From: Flavobacterium nackdongense
Lineage (GTDB): Bacteria; Bacteroidota; Bacteroidia; Flavobacteriales; Flavobacteriaceae
Length of the DNA: 64,000 nucleotides
Assembly (NCBI RefSeq): GCF_004355225.1
Contig: NZ_CP037933.1
Coordinates: 1,178,001 to 1,242,000 of the forward strand
Direction of reading: 5' to 3'
Below the pieces are notes generated by a model. The model did no database searches. It saw nothing but the letters and a program-made list of their open reading frames with translations, and was not told the DNA's origin. Both the position numbers and the translations under genes were made by a program. Positions 51,610 to 60,828 of the stretch are shown piece by piece. Positions within the stretch are counted from its first letter, which is position 1; every line of letters begins with the position of its first letter.

Positions 51610-53649
51610 ATGAGAAAGTTTTCACTCCTGCTCTTCCTATCTTCCTTTTCCCTATTTGGTCAAAATAGCGCAAGAACTTGTGAACTACTTTCCAAAATCA
51701 ATTCTTTAATCCAGCACGAACATTTCCAACCCAAACCCGTTGACGATAGTTTATCGGTCTATGTTTTTGACACTTTTATAGATGCTTTGGATGAAAACAG
51801 AAACCTTTTTACCAAATTAGAATACGAAAAACTCCGCAAACACAGGCTAAATATTGATAATTATATCTTGCAAAATGAGTGTTCCTTTATGAATGATTTT
51901 GCGTCGATGTATCAATTTGCATTAGAAAGAAAAAAAGCAACTATTCTAAAAATAAAGGCTGAAACCCTTGAATACAATGGCAAAGACACCGTTCGATTTT
52001 CTAAGAATAAATTTCCATTCGAATTAGAATCGAATGATTTCGAAAGAGTTTGGAAAAAAAGAATGAAGTTTGACATTTTAGAAGATATTTCAAAACTAAG
52101 TTCTAATTTGGATTCTTTGAAGCAAAATTTTTCAAAACTTGAATCCCTTGCAAAGGCAAAAATATTCGAAAACACTTTGTGTAAAATCAATACTATTCTT
52201 GAAAGCAAAAACGGCATTGGCAGCAGCCTTCAAAATGATTTTTTGAATATTTTCTGCACCTATTTTGACCCACATACCAACTATTTTTCGCAGGATGCCA
52301 GATCCAGTTTTATGTCCAGTTTATCAACAAGCGGCTTATCAATAGGGCTCAATGTATCGCTTAACGAAAAAGATGAAATTATTATTGACGAAATTGTACC
52401 CGGTGGGCCAGCCGCCAGATCAAAAAAGTTCGAAAAAAACGATGTTATTTTAAAAGTTTCGAATACCAAAGGAGATGATTATTTAGTTGCTTGTGCTCCC
52501 TTGGATAAAATTGGTGAATTAATTTTTTCGGATGCAAACGAGGAAATCCAATTGACCATTCAAAAAAAGAACGGAAATGTGCTCGAGGTTATTCTAAAAA
52601 AACAGGTGATGAAAGCTACTGCCAACGCCGTTTCGAGTTTTATTGTCGAAAAGGGAATAAAGACGGGTTACATCAGTATTCCTAATTTTTACTCCGACTT
52701 TGATGGCTTTAGCATTCAAGGATGCACCAATGATGTGTACAAAGAAATAGTAAAACTCCAAAAGGACAACATCCAAGGATTGGTTATTGATCTTAGGGAC
52801 AATGGAGGTGGTTCGATGGAAGAAGCCATAAAACTAGCCGGCCTATTTATCGATTATGGGCCACTATCGGTGGTTGTAAACAGCAGAAATAAGCAAACCG
52901 TTCTCAAAGATTACACTAGAGGAAGCGCTTATTACGGGCCAATTATTATTATGATCAACGGCAATTCCGCCTCGGCAAGTGAATTTTTTGCGGGTGCTAT
53001 GCAGGATTACAATCGGGCTATTATTGTAGGAAGTACATCATTAGGAAAAGCATCAATGCAAACTTTTCTGCCGTTGGATAACAATCAACAAGATTTTATA
53101 AAATTAACTCTGGAAAAATTCTATCGCGTCACAGGAGACAGTAATCAAATAAAAGGTATTGTGCCGGATATTGCATTTCCTATATTATTGGATAGCATCA
53201 TTTCCCGCGAATCAAGTTATAAAACGGCATTAAAATACAATCAGATCCACTCGAAAGCGCGATTTTATCCCTTCAGAAAAGACTATTATCCAAAAATCAT
53301 CGAACAAAGTGATTCGCGCACCAAAAACAATGTTGTGTTTACTGAAATTAGCGCAACAAATAAGGAAATCAACAAGCTGTACGCCGATTCCAAAGAGCCA
53401 TTGGTCATCACTTTTGAAAATGTGTTTAATGATGTTCACGAAATTGATACCCTTTGGAAAAAAGTGAAAAAGATCGCCGCTACTGAAACCAAATGCATTA
53501 TTTCGAATAACTCTTCCGATGCAGAACAGCTGAAAACAGAGGACTATTTACAAGAAATAAATGCCTTCAAAATGAAAGAGTTGAAAACCAATTCTTATTT
53601 AGAAGAAGCCGTCGACATCCTAAATGACATCAATAATTACGGAAAATGA
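51610..53649 (+). CDS. secreted C-terminal processing peptidase (S41)
   Basis: A 679-residue exported protease of the Prc/CtpA family. Signal peptide KFSLLLFLSSFSLFGQ; an N-terminal helical domain (25-210) resembles Prc. A PDZ domain at about 245-335 (STSGLSIGLNVSLNEKDEIIIDEIVPGGPAARSK). The peptidase domain has GLVIDLRDNGGGSMEEAI, the catalytic Ser in INGNSASASEFFAGAMQDY and Lys in GSTSLGKASMQTF. It degrades or trims periplasmic proteins from their C-terminus. In standard order after the mazF toxin but by itself. Confidence 0.9.
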   Translation: MRKFSLLLFLSSFSLFGQNSARTCELLSKINSLIQHEHFQPKPVDDSLSVYVFDTFIDALDENRNLFTKLEYEKLRKHRLNIDNYILQNECSFMNDFASMYQFALERKKATILKIKAETLEYNGKDTVRFSKNKFPFELESNDFERVWKKRMKFDILEDISKLSSNLDSLKQNFSKLESLAKAKIFENTLCKINTILESKNGIGSSLQNDFLNIFCTYFDPHTNYFSQDARSSFMSSLSTSGLSIGLNVSLNEKDEIIIDEIVPGGPAARSKKFEKNDVILKVSNTKGDDYLVACAPLDKIGELIFSDANEEIQLTIQKKNGNVLEVILKKQVMKATANAVSSFIVEKGIKTGYISIPNFYSDFDGFSIQGCTNDVYKEIVKLQKDNIQGLVIDLRDNGGGSMEEAIKLAGLFIDYGPLSVVVNSRNKQTVLKDYTRGSAYYGPIIIMINGNSASASEFFAGAMQDYNRAIIVGSTSLGKASMQTFLPLDNNQQDFIKLTLEKFYRVTGDSNQIKGIVPDIAFPILLDSIISRESSYKTALKYNQIHSKARFYPFRKDYYPKIIEQSDSRTKNNVVFTEISATNKEINKLYADSKEPLVITFENVFNDVHEIDTLWKKVKKIAATETKCIISNNSSDAEQLKTEDYLQEINAFKMKELKTNSYLEEAVDILNDINNYGK

Positions 53650-53732
53650 TTCCTGTGTTAAGGGTGGAAAAACAAACGCAGTTATTGCACTTTCAGAACC
53701 CCATTTTCCAATTTTATAAATTATAAAAAACA

Positions 53733-53763
53733 TTTGAATAAATAACTAATAACTGTATTTTTG
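53733..53763 (+). promoter_or_regulatory. promoter of the YebC gene
   Basis: TTTG (53733-53736), 19 bases, TATTTTTG (53756-53763): a perfect Bacteroidota vegetative promoter, 25 bases before the ATG. Confidence 0.85.
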
Positions 53764-53788
53764 CAGTTCAAAAAATAAAAATTTAGTA

Positions 53789-54499
53789 ATGGGAAGAGCG
53801 TTTGAATTTAGAAAAGGAAGAAAAATGAAACGTTGGTCGGCAATGGCCAAAGCATTTACCAGAATTGGAAAAGATATTGTAATGGCCGTAAAAGAAGGCG
53901 GACCAAATCCTGATGCCAACTCGAGATTAAGAGCGGTAATACAAAACGCAAAGGCAGCGAATATGCCTAAAGACAATGTAGAACGTGCCATCAAGAAAGC
54001 AACCGATAAAGATACGGCGAACTACAAAGAAGTATTATTTGAAGGATATGCTCCGCACGGAATCGCCTTGTTAATCGAAACCGCAACCGATAATAACAAT
54101 AGAACTGTGGCTAATGTTCGCAGTTACTTCAACAAATGCAACGGTACACTGGGAACACAAGGTTCTGTAGAGTTTATGTTTGACCATACTTGTAATTTCC
54201 GTATTCCCGCCAGCGGAATTGACCCTGAAGAATTAGAATTAGAATTAATCGATTTTGGCGCTGAAGAAGTTTTTGAAGACGAAGATGGCATCTTAATTTA
54301 CGCTCCTTTCAATAGCTTTGGAACCATTCAAAAAGAATTAGAAAACAGACAAATAGAAATCCTTTCTTCTGGTTTTGAGCGTATTCCTCAAATCACAAAA
54401 AAATTGACCGAAGCGGAAATGGCCGATGTAGAAAAATTAATCGAAAAAATGGAAGAAGATGACGACGTGATGAACGTGTATCATACCATGGAAGAGTAA
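53789..54499 (+). CDS. YebC/PmpR family regulator
   Basis: A 236-residue YebC-family protein (MGRAFEFRKGRKMKRWSAMAKAFTRIGKDI, NSRLRAVIQNAKAANMPKDNVERAIKKA, LLIETATDNNNRTVANVRSYFNKCNGTLG). The family was long described as DNA-binding regulators; recent work implicates members in ribosome rescue at polyproline stalls. The acidic C-terminus is typical. Its stop codon is followed at once by the longest heptamer array of the window. Confidence 0.93.
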   Translation: MGRAFEFRKGRKMKRWSAMAKAFTRIGKDIVMAVKEGGPNPDANSRLRAVIQNAKAANMPKDNVERAIKKATDKDTANYKEVLFEGYAPHGIALLIETATDNNNRTVANVRSYFNKCNGTLGTQGSVEFMFDHTCNFRIPASGIDPEELELELIDFGAEEVFEDEDGILIYAPFNSFGTIQKELENRQIEILSSGFERIPQITKKLTEAEMADVEKLIEKMEEDDDVMNVYHTMEE

Positions 54500-54500
54500 T

Positions 54501-54591
54501 CAGATTGTAGATTTTAGATTGCAGATTACAGATTTTAGGTTACAGATTTTAGATTGCAGATTGCAGATTGTAGAATGCAGATTTTAGATTG
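54501..54591 (+). repeat. thirteen-unit heptamer array (CAGATTG/TAGATTT)
   Basis: Thirteen contiguous 7-base units at exact period: CAGATTG, TAGATTT, TAGATTG, CAGATTA, CAGATTT, TAGGTTA, CAGATTT, TAGATTG, CAGATTG x2, TAGAATG, CAGATTT, TAGATTG. It begins one base after the YebC stop codon. Consensus (C/T)AGATT(G/T). Confidence 0.97.
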
Positions 54592-54611
54592 CAATCTAGC
54601 AATCGGAGCAT

Positions 54612-54648
54612 AAAAAAAACTCCATTCGATAAACGGATGGAGTTTTTT
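54612..54648. terminator. bidirectional terminator between YebC and cysteine synthase-like genes
   Basis: AACTCCATTCG and CGGATGGAGTT form an 11-bp stem (one G-T pair) with A and T runs on both sides. Confidence 0.9.
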
Positions 54649-54675
54649 AGGTCTTAATTCTTTGTACTTACTATA

Positions 54676-55716
54676 CTATTTGATAAATTCTATTTTTTGC
54701 GCTTCTTCCTCGTTGATACTATCGAAGAAACCTTGTTCATTCATCCAGTCATCACTAAATACTTTACTCATATATCGAGAACCGTGATCTGGGAAAATAG
54801 CAATTACATTACTGTTTTTGTCAAACTCACCTTCATCGGCATATTGTTTAATAGCCTGAAGAACTGCCCCTGAGGTGTACCCTACGAATAAGCCTTCGCT
54901 TTTGGCCAATTCTCTGGTAGAATGCGCGCTTTCTTCGTCGGTAACTTTCATAAACTTGTCGATAACATCAAAATCGGTAGCTGAAGGAATCAAGTTTTTT
55001 CCTAAACCTTCAATTCGGTACGGATATATTTCTTCGCTATCAAATTCTTTAGTTTCGTGGTATTTTTTCAAAACAGAACCAAAAGCATCAACGCCTAAAA
55101 TTCTGATATTTGGATTTTTTTCTTTTAAGTATTTTGCCGTCCCAGAAATGGTTCCTCCTGTTCCGCTACAAGCAATGAGATGCGTAATTTTACCATTGGT
55201 TTGGTTCCAAATTTCAGGACCGGTAGATTTGTAATGTGCATCAACATTGAGTTGATTGAAATATTGATTGATGTAAACAGAACCTTTTGTTTCTTCGTGC
55301 AAACGCTTAGCAACATTGTAATACGAACGCTCATCATCGGCAGAAACGTGGGCAGGACACACATAAACTTTTGCGCCTAAGGCCCGTAACATATCGATTT
55401 TATCTTTGGAGGATTTTGAAGTAACAGCCAAAATGCAATTGTATCCTTTTATAATACTTACCATTGCTAAACTAAAACCTGTATTTCCCGAAGTAGTTTC
55501 TATGATTGTATCGCCTGGAGTTAGGATTCCCCTTTTTTCGGCTTCTTCAATAATAAATAAAGCAATTCTATCTTTGGTGGAATGACCCGGATTAAAAGCT
55601 TCTACTTTGGCGTAAAAATTTCCTTTTAAATTTTCAGTAACTTTATTTAATTTAATGAGCGGTGTGTTGCCTATTAATTCTAAAATATTATTATAAGCAT
55701 TTATTTCTTCTTTCAT
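54676..55716 (-). CDS. cysteine synthase / cystathionine beta-synthase-like PLP enzyme
   Basis: A 346-residue fold-type II PLP enzyme. [15 protein letters not shown] and [15 protein letters not shown] (PLP Lys) are diagnostic, with the Asn/Ser loop [14 protein letters not shown] and the [15 protein letters not shown] phosphate loop. It resembles CysK/CysM or CBS catalytic cores without regulatory domain. HSTKDR, rather than the usual G-S-V-K-D/A-R, and the C-terminal FPDHGSRY suggest the CBS-like subgroup. The frame starts at 55752; [19 protein letters not shown] at 55716 fits better. Two -7 boxes (TAAATTTG and TATTTTTG) lie 50-66 bases upstream. Reaction: beta-replacement to cysteine or cystathionine. 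Confidence 0.88.
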   Translation of the reverse strand: MKEEINAYNNILELIGNTPLIKLNKVTENLKGNFYAKVEAFNPGHSTKDRIALFIIEEAEKRGILTPGDTIIETTSGNTGFSLAMVSIIKGYNCILAVTSKSSKDKIDMLRALGAKVYVCPAHVSADDERSYYNVAKRLHEETKGSVYINQYFNQLNVDAHYKSTGPEIWNQTNGKITHLIACSGTGGTISGTAKYLKEKNPNIRILGVDAFGSVLKKYHETKEFDSEEIYPYRIEGLGKNLIPSATDFDVIDKFMKVTDEESAHSTRELAKSEGLFVGYTSGAVLQAIKQYADEGEFDKNSNVIAIFPDHGSRYMSKVFSDDWMNEQGFFDSINEEEAQKIEFIK

Positions 55717-55788
55717 AAAAAAATAGTTAATCAAGGACTCTTTTTTATTCAACCTTAAATCCCTGCAAATTTAACAAAAATAATCTAA

Positions 55789-57849
55789 TTACTTTTCAAT
55801 TTTCTCTAAATCTAATAAAAAACTATATTCTTTGGCCAATTCCTTAATGGCTTCAAACCTCCCCGAGGCTCCTCCGTGTCCAGCAACCATATTGGTATCA
55901 AGGTATAAGACAGTATCATCTGCTTTTAGGCTTCGTAATTTTGCAACCCATTTAGCTGGCTCCCAGTACTGTACCTGCGAATCGTGCAAACCAGTTGAAA
56001 CGTACATATTGGGATATCGTTGCTGCTGCACATTATCATAAGGCGAATACGAGGCCATATAATTGTAATATTTTTTAACATTTGGATTCCCCCATTCGTC
56101 ATATTCTCCTGTCGTTAGCGGAATACTTTCGTCTAGCATGGTCGTAATTACATCAACAAAAGGCACTTGAGCGATGATTCCGTGGTATAATTCCGGCGCT
56201 AAATTCACAATAGCTCCCATCAATAAACCACCTGCAGAACCTCCTTCGGCATACAAATGTTCAGCTGAAGTGTATTTTTGTTCAATTACAAATTGGGAAC
56301 AATCAATAAAGTCGGTAAATGTATTTTTCTTTTTCAACAACTTCCCGTCTTCATACCATTTTCGTCCTAAATCTTCCCCGCCTCGAATGTGCGCTATCGC
56401 AAAGACGAAACCTCGATCCAATAATGTCAGTCGAGTGGTCGAAAAGGTGGCATCCATAGAATGACCATACGAACCATACGCATAAAGCAATAACGGATTG
56501 CTGCCGTCTTTCTTCAATCCTTTTCTGTAAACCATCGAAATGGGGACTTGAGTGCCATCTTTGGCAGTAGCCCAAACTCGCTCTTCAACGTAATTATTTT
56601 TATCAAATTTTCCTCCCAGAACTTGTTGTTCCTTCTTGATTTCCTTGGTTTTAGTTTTCATATTGAAATCAATCACCGAGGATGGCGTCGTCATCGATTG
56701 ATACGAATACCGCAAAATATCGGTGTTAAAATCTACATTGGTCGAGGTATATGCTGTATACGTTTCGCTTTCGAAAGGCAAATAATATTCCCCTTCTCCG
56801 CTCCAAGGCATAATCCGAATTTTATTCAAGCCATTTGAACGCTCGTCTAAAACCAAAAAATCTTTGAATATTTCAATATCTTCCAGTAAAACATCCTCTC
56901 TATGAGGAACAACTTCTGTCCAATTTTCTTTAGCAGTAGCGGTTTCCAAGGTTTTCATCAACTTGAAATTCGTCGCTTTATCGGCATTGGTCATAATGTA
57001 AAAACTATCACCATAATGATTGATACTGTACTCCAAACCGCGAATTCGTTTTTGAAAAATTCTAAATTTTCCATCAGGATTGTCAGCTTCTAATATTTGA
57101 TATTCTGTAGTCAACGTACTTCCGGACTCAATTGCCAAATATTTTCTAGATTTAGATTTGGCCACTTCAACGTTGAAAGTTTCATCTTTTTCGAAATATA
57201 CCAAAACATCTTCACTTTGACTTGTACCTAATTTATGTTTGAAAATTTTATCCGAACGCAATGTAACTTCGTCTTGACTCGAATAAAAAATGGTCTTATT
57301 ATCATTGGCCCAAACGGCATTTCCCGACACTTTTTCGATTGTATCAGATAGAATTTTTCCTGTTTCCAAGTCTTTCACTTGAATAGTATAAATCCTTCGA
57401 CCAATGACATCCGTACTAAAAACGGCCAATGTATTGTCAGGACTAATACTCAAACCTCCTAATTGGAAATAGGATTGCCCTTTTGCCAATTTGTTGCAAT
57501 CGAATAAAATTTCTTCTTTGGCCGAAAGGCTTTCCTTTTTTCTAGAATAAATGGGATAATTTTTCCCGGTTTCGAAACGAGTAATGTAATAATAACCGTT
57601 GTACAAATAAGGAACTGACTCATCATCTTCCTTGATTCTACTCTTCATTTCCTCGAACAATTCTTTCTGAAAAGCTGCGGTGTGAGCGGTCATTTTTTTG
57701 TAATAAGCATTCTCTTTCTTCAGATAATCAATGACTTCAGGGTTTTCTCTGTCATTCAACCAATAGTAATTGTCGGTTCTCAGATCACCGAATTTCTCCA
57801 TCACTTTCGGAACTATTTTGGCAATAGGCGGTTGAATTTTTTTAGACAT
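55789..57849 (-). CDS. ptrB: oligopeptidase B (S9 family)
   Basis: A 686-residue serine peptidase of the prolyl oligopeptidase family, cleaving after basic residues in short peptides. The N-terminal beta-propeller (2-410) starts IQPPIAKIVPKVMEKFGDLRTDNYYWLNDREN. The catalytic Ser is in AEGGSAGGLLMGA (near 540), the Asp in STGLHDSQVQYWEP and the His in NMVAGHGGASGRFE. Length typical of oligopeptidase B. No signal peptide, so cytosolic. A TATTTTTG -7 box lies 34 bases upstream of the ATG. Confidence 0.93.
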   Translation of the reverse strand: MSKKIQPPIAKIVPKVMEKFGDLRTDNYYWLNDRENPEVIDYLKKENAYYKKMTAHTAAFQKELFEEMKSRIKEDDESVPYLYNGYYYITRFETGKNYPIYSRKKESLSAKEEILFDCNKLAKGQSYFQLGGLSISPDNTLAVFSTDVIGRRIYTIQVKDLETGKILSDTIEKVSGNAVWANDNKTIFYSSQDEVTLRSDKIFKHKLGTSQSEDVLVYFEKDETFNVEVAKSKSRKYLAIESGSTLTTEYQILEADNPDGKFRIFQKRIRGLEYSINHYGDSFYIMTNADKATNFKLMKTLETATAKENWTEVVPHREDVLLEDIEIFKDFLVLDERSNGLNKIRIMPWSGEGEYYLPFESETYTAYTSTNVDFNTDILRYSYQSMTTPSSVIDFNMKTKTKEIKKEQQVLGGKFDKNNYVEERVWATAKDGTQVPISMVYRKGLKKDGSNPLLLYAYGSYGHSMDATFSTTRLTLLDRGFVFAIAHIRGGEDLGRKWYEDGKLLKKKNTFTDFIDCSQFVIEQKYTSAEHLYAEGGSAGGLLMGAIVNLAPELYHGIIAQVPFVDVITTMLDESIPLTTGEYDEWGNPNVKKYYNYMASYSPYDNVQQQRYPNMYVSTGLHDSQVQYWEPAKWVAKLRSLKADDTVLYLDTNMVAGHGGASGRFEAIKELAKEYSFLLDLEKIEK

Positions 57850-57958
57850 TTTTTATTTTTATTTTTTTTGAAGTATTCAATACAAAAATAACACAAAGTC
57901 AGTTTAGAATGAATCTATATTTTAGCAAAATTTTAATAAATAAGACCTTGCAATATAG

Positions 57959-57966
57959 TAATTTTG
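57959..57966 (+). promoter_or_regulatory. -7 element of the YbaB gene
   Basis: TAATTTTG fits TAnnTTTG, 28 bases before the ATG; no -33 at the right distance. Confidence 0.5.
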
Positions 57967-57994
57967 CAATGAATAAATTTAAAATTTAACAAAA

Positions 57995-58315
57995 ATGGAT
58001 TTGATGGGAATGATGGGTAAATTAAAAGAAACCCAACGAAAAATAGAAGAAACAAAACAACGTTTGGATTCGGTTTTAATCGACGAACAAAGCAATGACG
58101 GTGCATTGAAAGTAACCTTCACTGCCAATGGAAAACTGAAATCTATAGCTATTGATGATGCTTTATTGGAAGACAAAGAGCAATTGGAAGATTATTTGAT
58201 TGTCACCTTGAACAAAGCCATCGAAAAAGCAGCAAAAGTAAACCAAGCCGAATTAGATGCTGTTGCCAAAGTCGACATGCCAATGATTCCTGGAATGGAT
58301 GAAATGTTTAAATAA
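57995..58315 (+). CDS. YbaB/EbfC nucleoid-associated protein
   Basis: A 106-residue protein of the YbaB family. [23 protein letters not shown], then [22 protein letters not shown] and [19 protein letters not shown] match the tweezer-shaped dimer of YbaB, which binds DNA with little specificity. Usually found beside recR or dnaX; here it stands alone. Expressed from a -7 box 28 bases upstream. Confidence 0.92.
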   Translation: MDLMGMMGKLKETQRKIEETKQRLDSVLIDEQSNDGALKVTFTANGKLKSIAIDDALLEDKEQLEDYLIVTLNKAIEKAAKVNQAELDAVAKVDMPMIPGMDEMFK

Positions 58316-58323
58316 AAAAACAG

Positions 58324-58380
58324 GTTTCAAGTTTAAGGTTTCAAGTTTCAATATACAACTTGAAACCTTAAATTTGAAAC
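58324..58380. terminator. inverted heptamer terminator between YbaB and threonine aldolase
   Basis: Arms of 23 bases (58324-58346 and 58358-58380) differ at one position and flank an 11-base loop. They are made of heptamers (GTTTCAA, GTTTAAG, GTTTCAA, GTTTCAA on the left; CTTGAAA, CCTTAAA, TTTGAAA on the right). It likely terminates both convergent genes. Confidence 0.75.
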
Positions 58381-59405
58381 TAAATAACCATTTTCTCCAA
58401 GGTTTCTAAAACATAGGTATGCATTACCTCACGATAGTCCAAATGGGTAACGATGCGCAGTTTACCGTGTCCCATTGAGCTGATACCAATTCCTTTTTGG
58501 TGTAATTTTTCCATTACTACAGCCTCACTAATTTGCGGATGTAATGAAAAAATTAAAATATTCGTTTCGATGGGTTCTACTTTGGCTACCCAATTTTTCT
58601 TTTGCAAAACTGCTCCAATTTCTTTAGCGCGTCGGTGATCTTCTGCTAATCTGTCGATATTATTTTCTAAGGCAAAAATTCCTGCAGCAGCCAAATAGCC
58701 TACTTGACGCATTCCACCTCCGAGAATTTTCCGAACTCTCAACGCTCTGTGAATGGTCGCTTTGTCAGCCAGCAAAACAGATCCAATGGGCGCGCCCAAA
58801 CCTTTAGACAAACAAACTGAAATTGTATCGAATAGTTTCCCATATTCCTGAGGCACATCATTGGTTGCCACCAAAGCATTCCAAATTCTAGCGCCATCTA
58901 AATGAAATTTCAAATTATTGGCATCACAAACTTTTCGAATTTTTTTGAATTCTTCAAAATCATAACAAGCACCTCCGCCTTTATTGGTGGTATTTTCGAC
59001 ACAAACCAAACTTGTGAGCGGACTGTGATAAAATTCAGGATCATTGATAGCTCCTGCCACCTGTTCGGCAGTAATCATTCCGCGATTTCCGTCTAGCAAA
59101 CAACAAGAAACCCCACTATTGAAGGACGCCCCACCACCTTCATAATTATAAACGTGAGCCCATTTATCGGCTATTAATTGTTCGCCTGGTTGTGTGTGCA
59201 GTTTAATTGCCGTTTGATTGGCCATCGTTCCCGAAGGAAAAAAAAGCCCCGCTTCCATGCCAAACATTTCGGCTACTTTGGCCTCCAAATCAATAACGGT
59301 TGGGTCTTGCTTGTAGACATCATCTCCAACTTCTGCACGAAACATCGCCCGCAACATTTCCTGAGTGGGTTTGGTTACCGTATCACTTACTAAATTTATT
59401 CGCAT
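58380..59405 (-). CDS. low-specificity L-threonine aldolase
   Basis: A 341-residue PLP enzyme splitting L-threonine/allo-threonine to glycine and acetaldehyde. The N-terminus RINLVSDTVTKPTQEMLRAMFRAEVGDDVY, LFFPSGTMANQTAIKLH and the PLP-Lys in TISVCLSKGLGAPIGSVL (near residue 200) are diagnostic. FHLDGARIWNA is the PLP Asp motif. Length normal. It overlaps the inverted heptamer array at its stop. With thrA-C in the window the species can both make and degrade threonine. Confidence 0.95.
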   Translation of the reverse strand: MRINLVSDTVTKPTQEMLRAMFRAEVGDDVYKQDPTVIDLEAKVAEMFGMEAGLFFPSGTMANQTAIKLHTQPGEQLIADKWAHVYNYEGGGASFNSGVSCCLLDGNRGMITAEQVAGAINDPEFYHSPLTSLVCVENTTNKGGGACYDFEEFKKIRKVCDANNLKFHLDGARIWNALVATNDVPQEYGKLFDTISVCLSKGLGAPIGSVLLADKATIHRALRVRKILGGGMRQVGYLAAAGIFALENNIDRLAEDHRRAKEIGAVLQKKNWVAKVEPIETNILIFSLHPQISEAVVMEKLHQKGIGISSMGHGKLRIVTHLDYREVMHTYVLETLEKMVI

Positions 59406-59446
59406 TGCATTTTTTTTTATATCTATATGTACAGAAAAGTCGCGAC

Positions 59447-59476
59447 TTGTCCCTACCGATATTTTTTCTATTTTTG
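59447..59476 (+). promoter_or_regulatory. promoter of prfB
   Basis: TTG (59447-59449), 19 bases, TATTTTTG (59469-59476): Bacteroidota vegetative promoter, 22 bases before the prfB ATG. Confidence 0.85.
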
Positions 59477-59498
59477 TGCGACAAAATTAGTATAATTT

Positions 59499-60597
59499 AT
59501 GACAACTACCGAACAAATAAAAGGTATTGTGGAGCGCCTTGGTGCGTTGAGGAGGTATCTTTGACGTTGATGCCAAATTAATTGAAATTACCAACGAGGA
59601 AGAAAAAACCTTGGCTCCCGATTTTTGGAACAATGCCAAAGAAGCCGAAGCATATATAAAAGTACTTCGTTCCAAAAAAAAATGGATTGAAGATTACAAC
59701 CAAGCGGTCGAAATGGCCGATGAGTTGCAGCTAGCCTACGAATTCTATAAAGAAGGAGAACTTTCAGTAGAAGAATTGGACGAACAATTTCATCTGACGG
59801 AACATCATATCGAGGCAATTGAATTAAAAAATATGCTTTCGGATGAAGGGGATAGTTTGAGTGCCGTGTTACAAATTACGGCTGGAGCTGGAGGAACCGA
59901 AAGTTGCGACTGGGCTTCGATGTTAATGCGAATGTATATGATGTGGGCCGAAAAATCGGGCTACAAAATACGAGAACTCAACTATCAGGAAGGCGATGTA
60001 GCTGGTATAAAAACAGTGACGCTCGAAATTGAAGGTGATTTTGCTTTTGGTTATCTCAAAGGTGAAAACGGGGTACATCGATTAGTCCGCATTTCTCCTT
60101 TTGATAGCAATGCCAAGCGACACACCTCATTTGCCTCAGTGTACGTGTATCCCTTAGTAGATGATACCATAGAAATTGAAATCAACCCTGCCGACATCGA
60201 AATCACAACGGCTCGATCGAGCGGCGCTGGTGGTCAGAATGTAAATAAGGTAGAAACAAAAGTGCAATTGGTTCACAAACCATCTGGAATTCAAATCCAA
60301 TGCTCAGAAACGCGTTCGCAGCACGACAACAGGCAACGGGCGATGCAAATGTTGAAATCGCAATTGTATGAGATTGAACTCAAAAAACAACAAGCACAAC
60401 GCTCTGATATAGAAGCGGGAAAAATGAAAATCGAATGGGGTTCTCAAATCCGAAATTATGTAATGCAACCTTATAAACTAGTCAAAGACGTTCGTACCAG
60501 TTACGAAACCAGCAATGTAGACGGCGTAATGAATGGCGAAATTGACGAATTCCTGAAAGCGTTCCTGATGATGATGGGACAACGTGAGGAGGAATAG
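59499..60597 (+). CDS. prfB: peptide chain release factor 2, with programmed +1 frameshift
   Basis: RF2 terminates translation at UGA and UAA. The gene starts at 59499 ([21 protein letters not shown]) and meets an in-frame UGA at 59562-59564. The site AGGAGG (59550-59555), TAT, CTT, TGA, C is the classic autoregulatory +1 frameshift: an internal Shine-Dalgarno pushes the ribosome from CTT to read GAC at 59563. The remaining coding part is 59563-60597, giving 365 residues. The SPF specificity motif is in [10 protein letters not shown] and GGQ in [15 protein letters not shown] gene finder would place the start at 59611 and lose 50 residues. Confidence 0.97.
59550..59565 (+). promoter_or_regulatory. 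RF2 programmed frameshift site
   Basis: AGGAGG, then TAT CTT TGA C: internal Shine-Dalgarno, slippery CUU, UGA with 3' C. When RF2 is scarce the ribosome shifts +1 and makes full-length RF2. Confidence 0.95.
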
Positions 60598-60629
60598 ATT
60601 GCAGATTTTAGATTGCAGATTTCAGATTG
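60595..60629 (+). repeat. heptamer array fused to the prfB stop
   Basis: TAGATTG, CAGATTT, TAGATTG, CAGATTT, CAGATTG: five units; the first TAG is the prfB stop codon. Same unit family as at 54501. Confidence 0.92.
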
Positions 60630-60640
60630 ACTCAAATAAA

Positions 60641-60684
60641 TTAAACCCGATAGACTTTAAAAATCGATCGGGTTTGTTTTTTTT
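60641..60684 (+). terminator. intrinsic terminator of prfB
   Basis: AAACCCGAT (60643-60651) and ATCGGGTTT (60667-60675) form a 9-bp stem followed by G and a T-run. Confidence 0.85.
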
Positions 60685-60828
60685 ATATCGTATGTACTAC
60701 AACGTGATAGTAGTATTTAGTGTTAAATTATCGCTATTTTGGCTGAATTTCAAGCAAAAACGTATCCTTAATTTCTTTATATTTCATACGTTTGTTGAAA
60801 CATATTTTCAAATTAAAACACAAATAAA

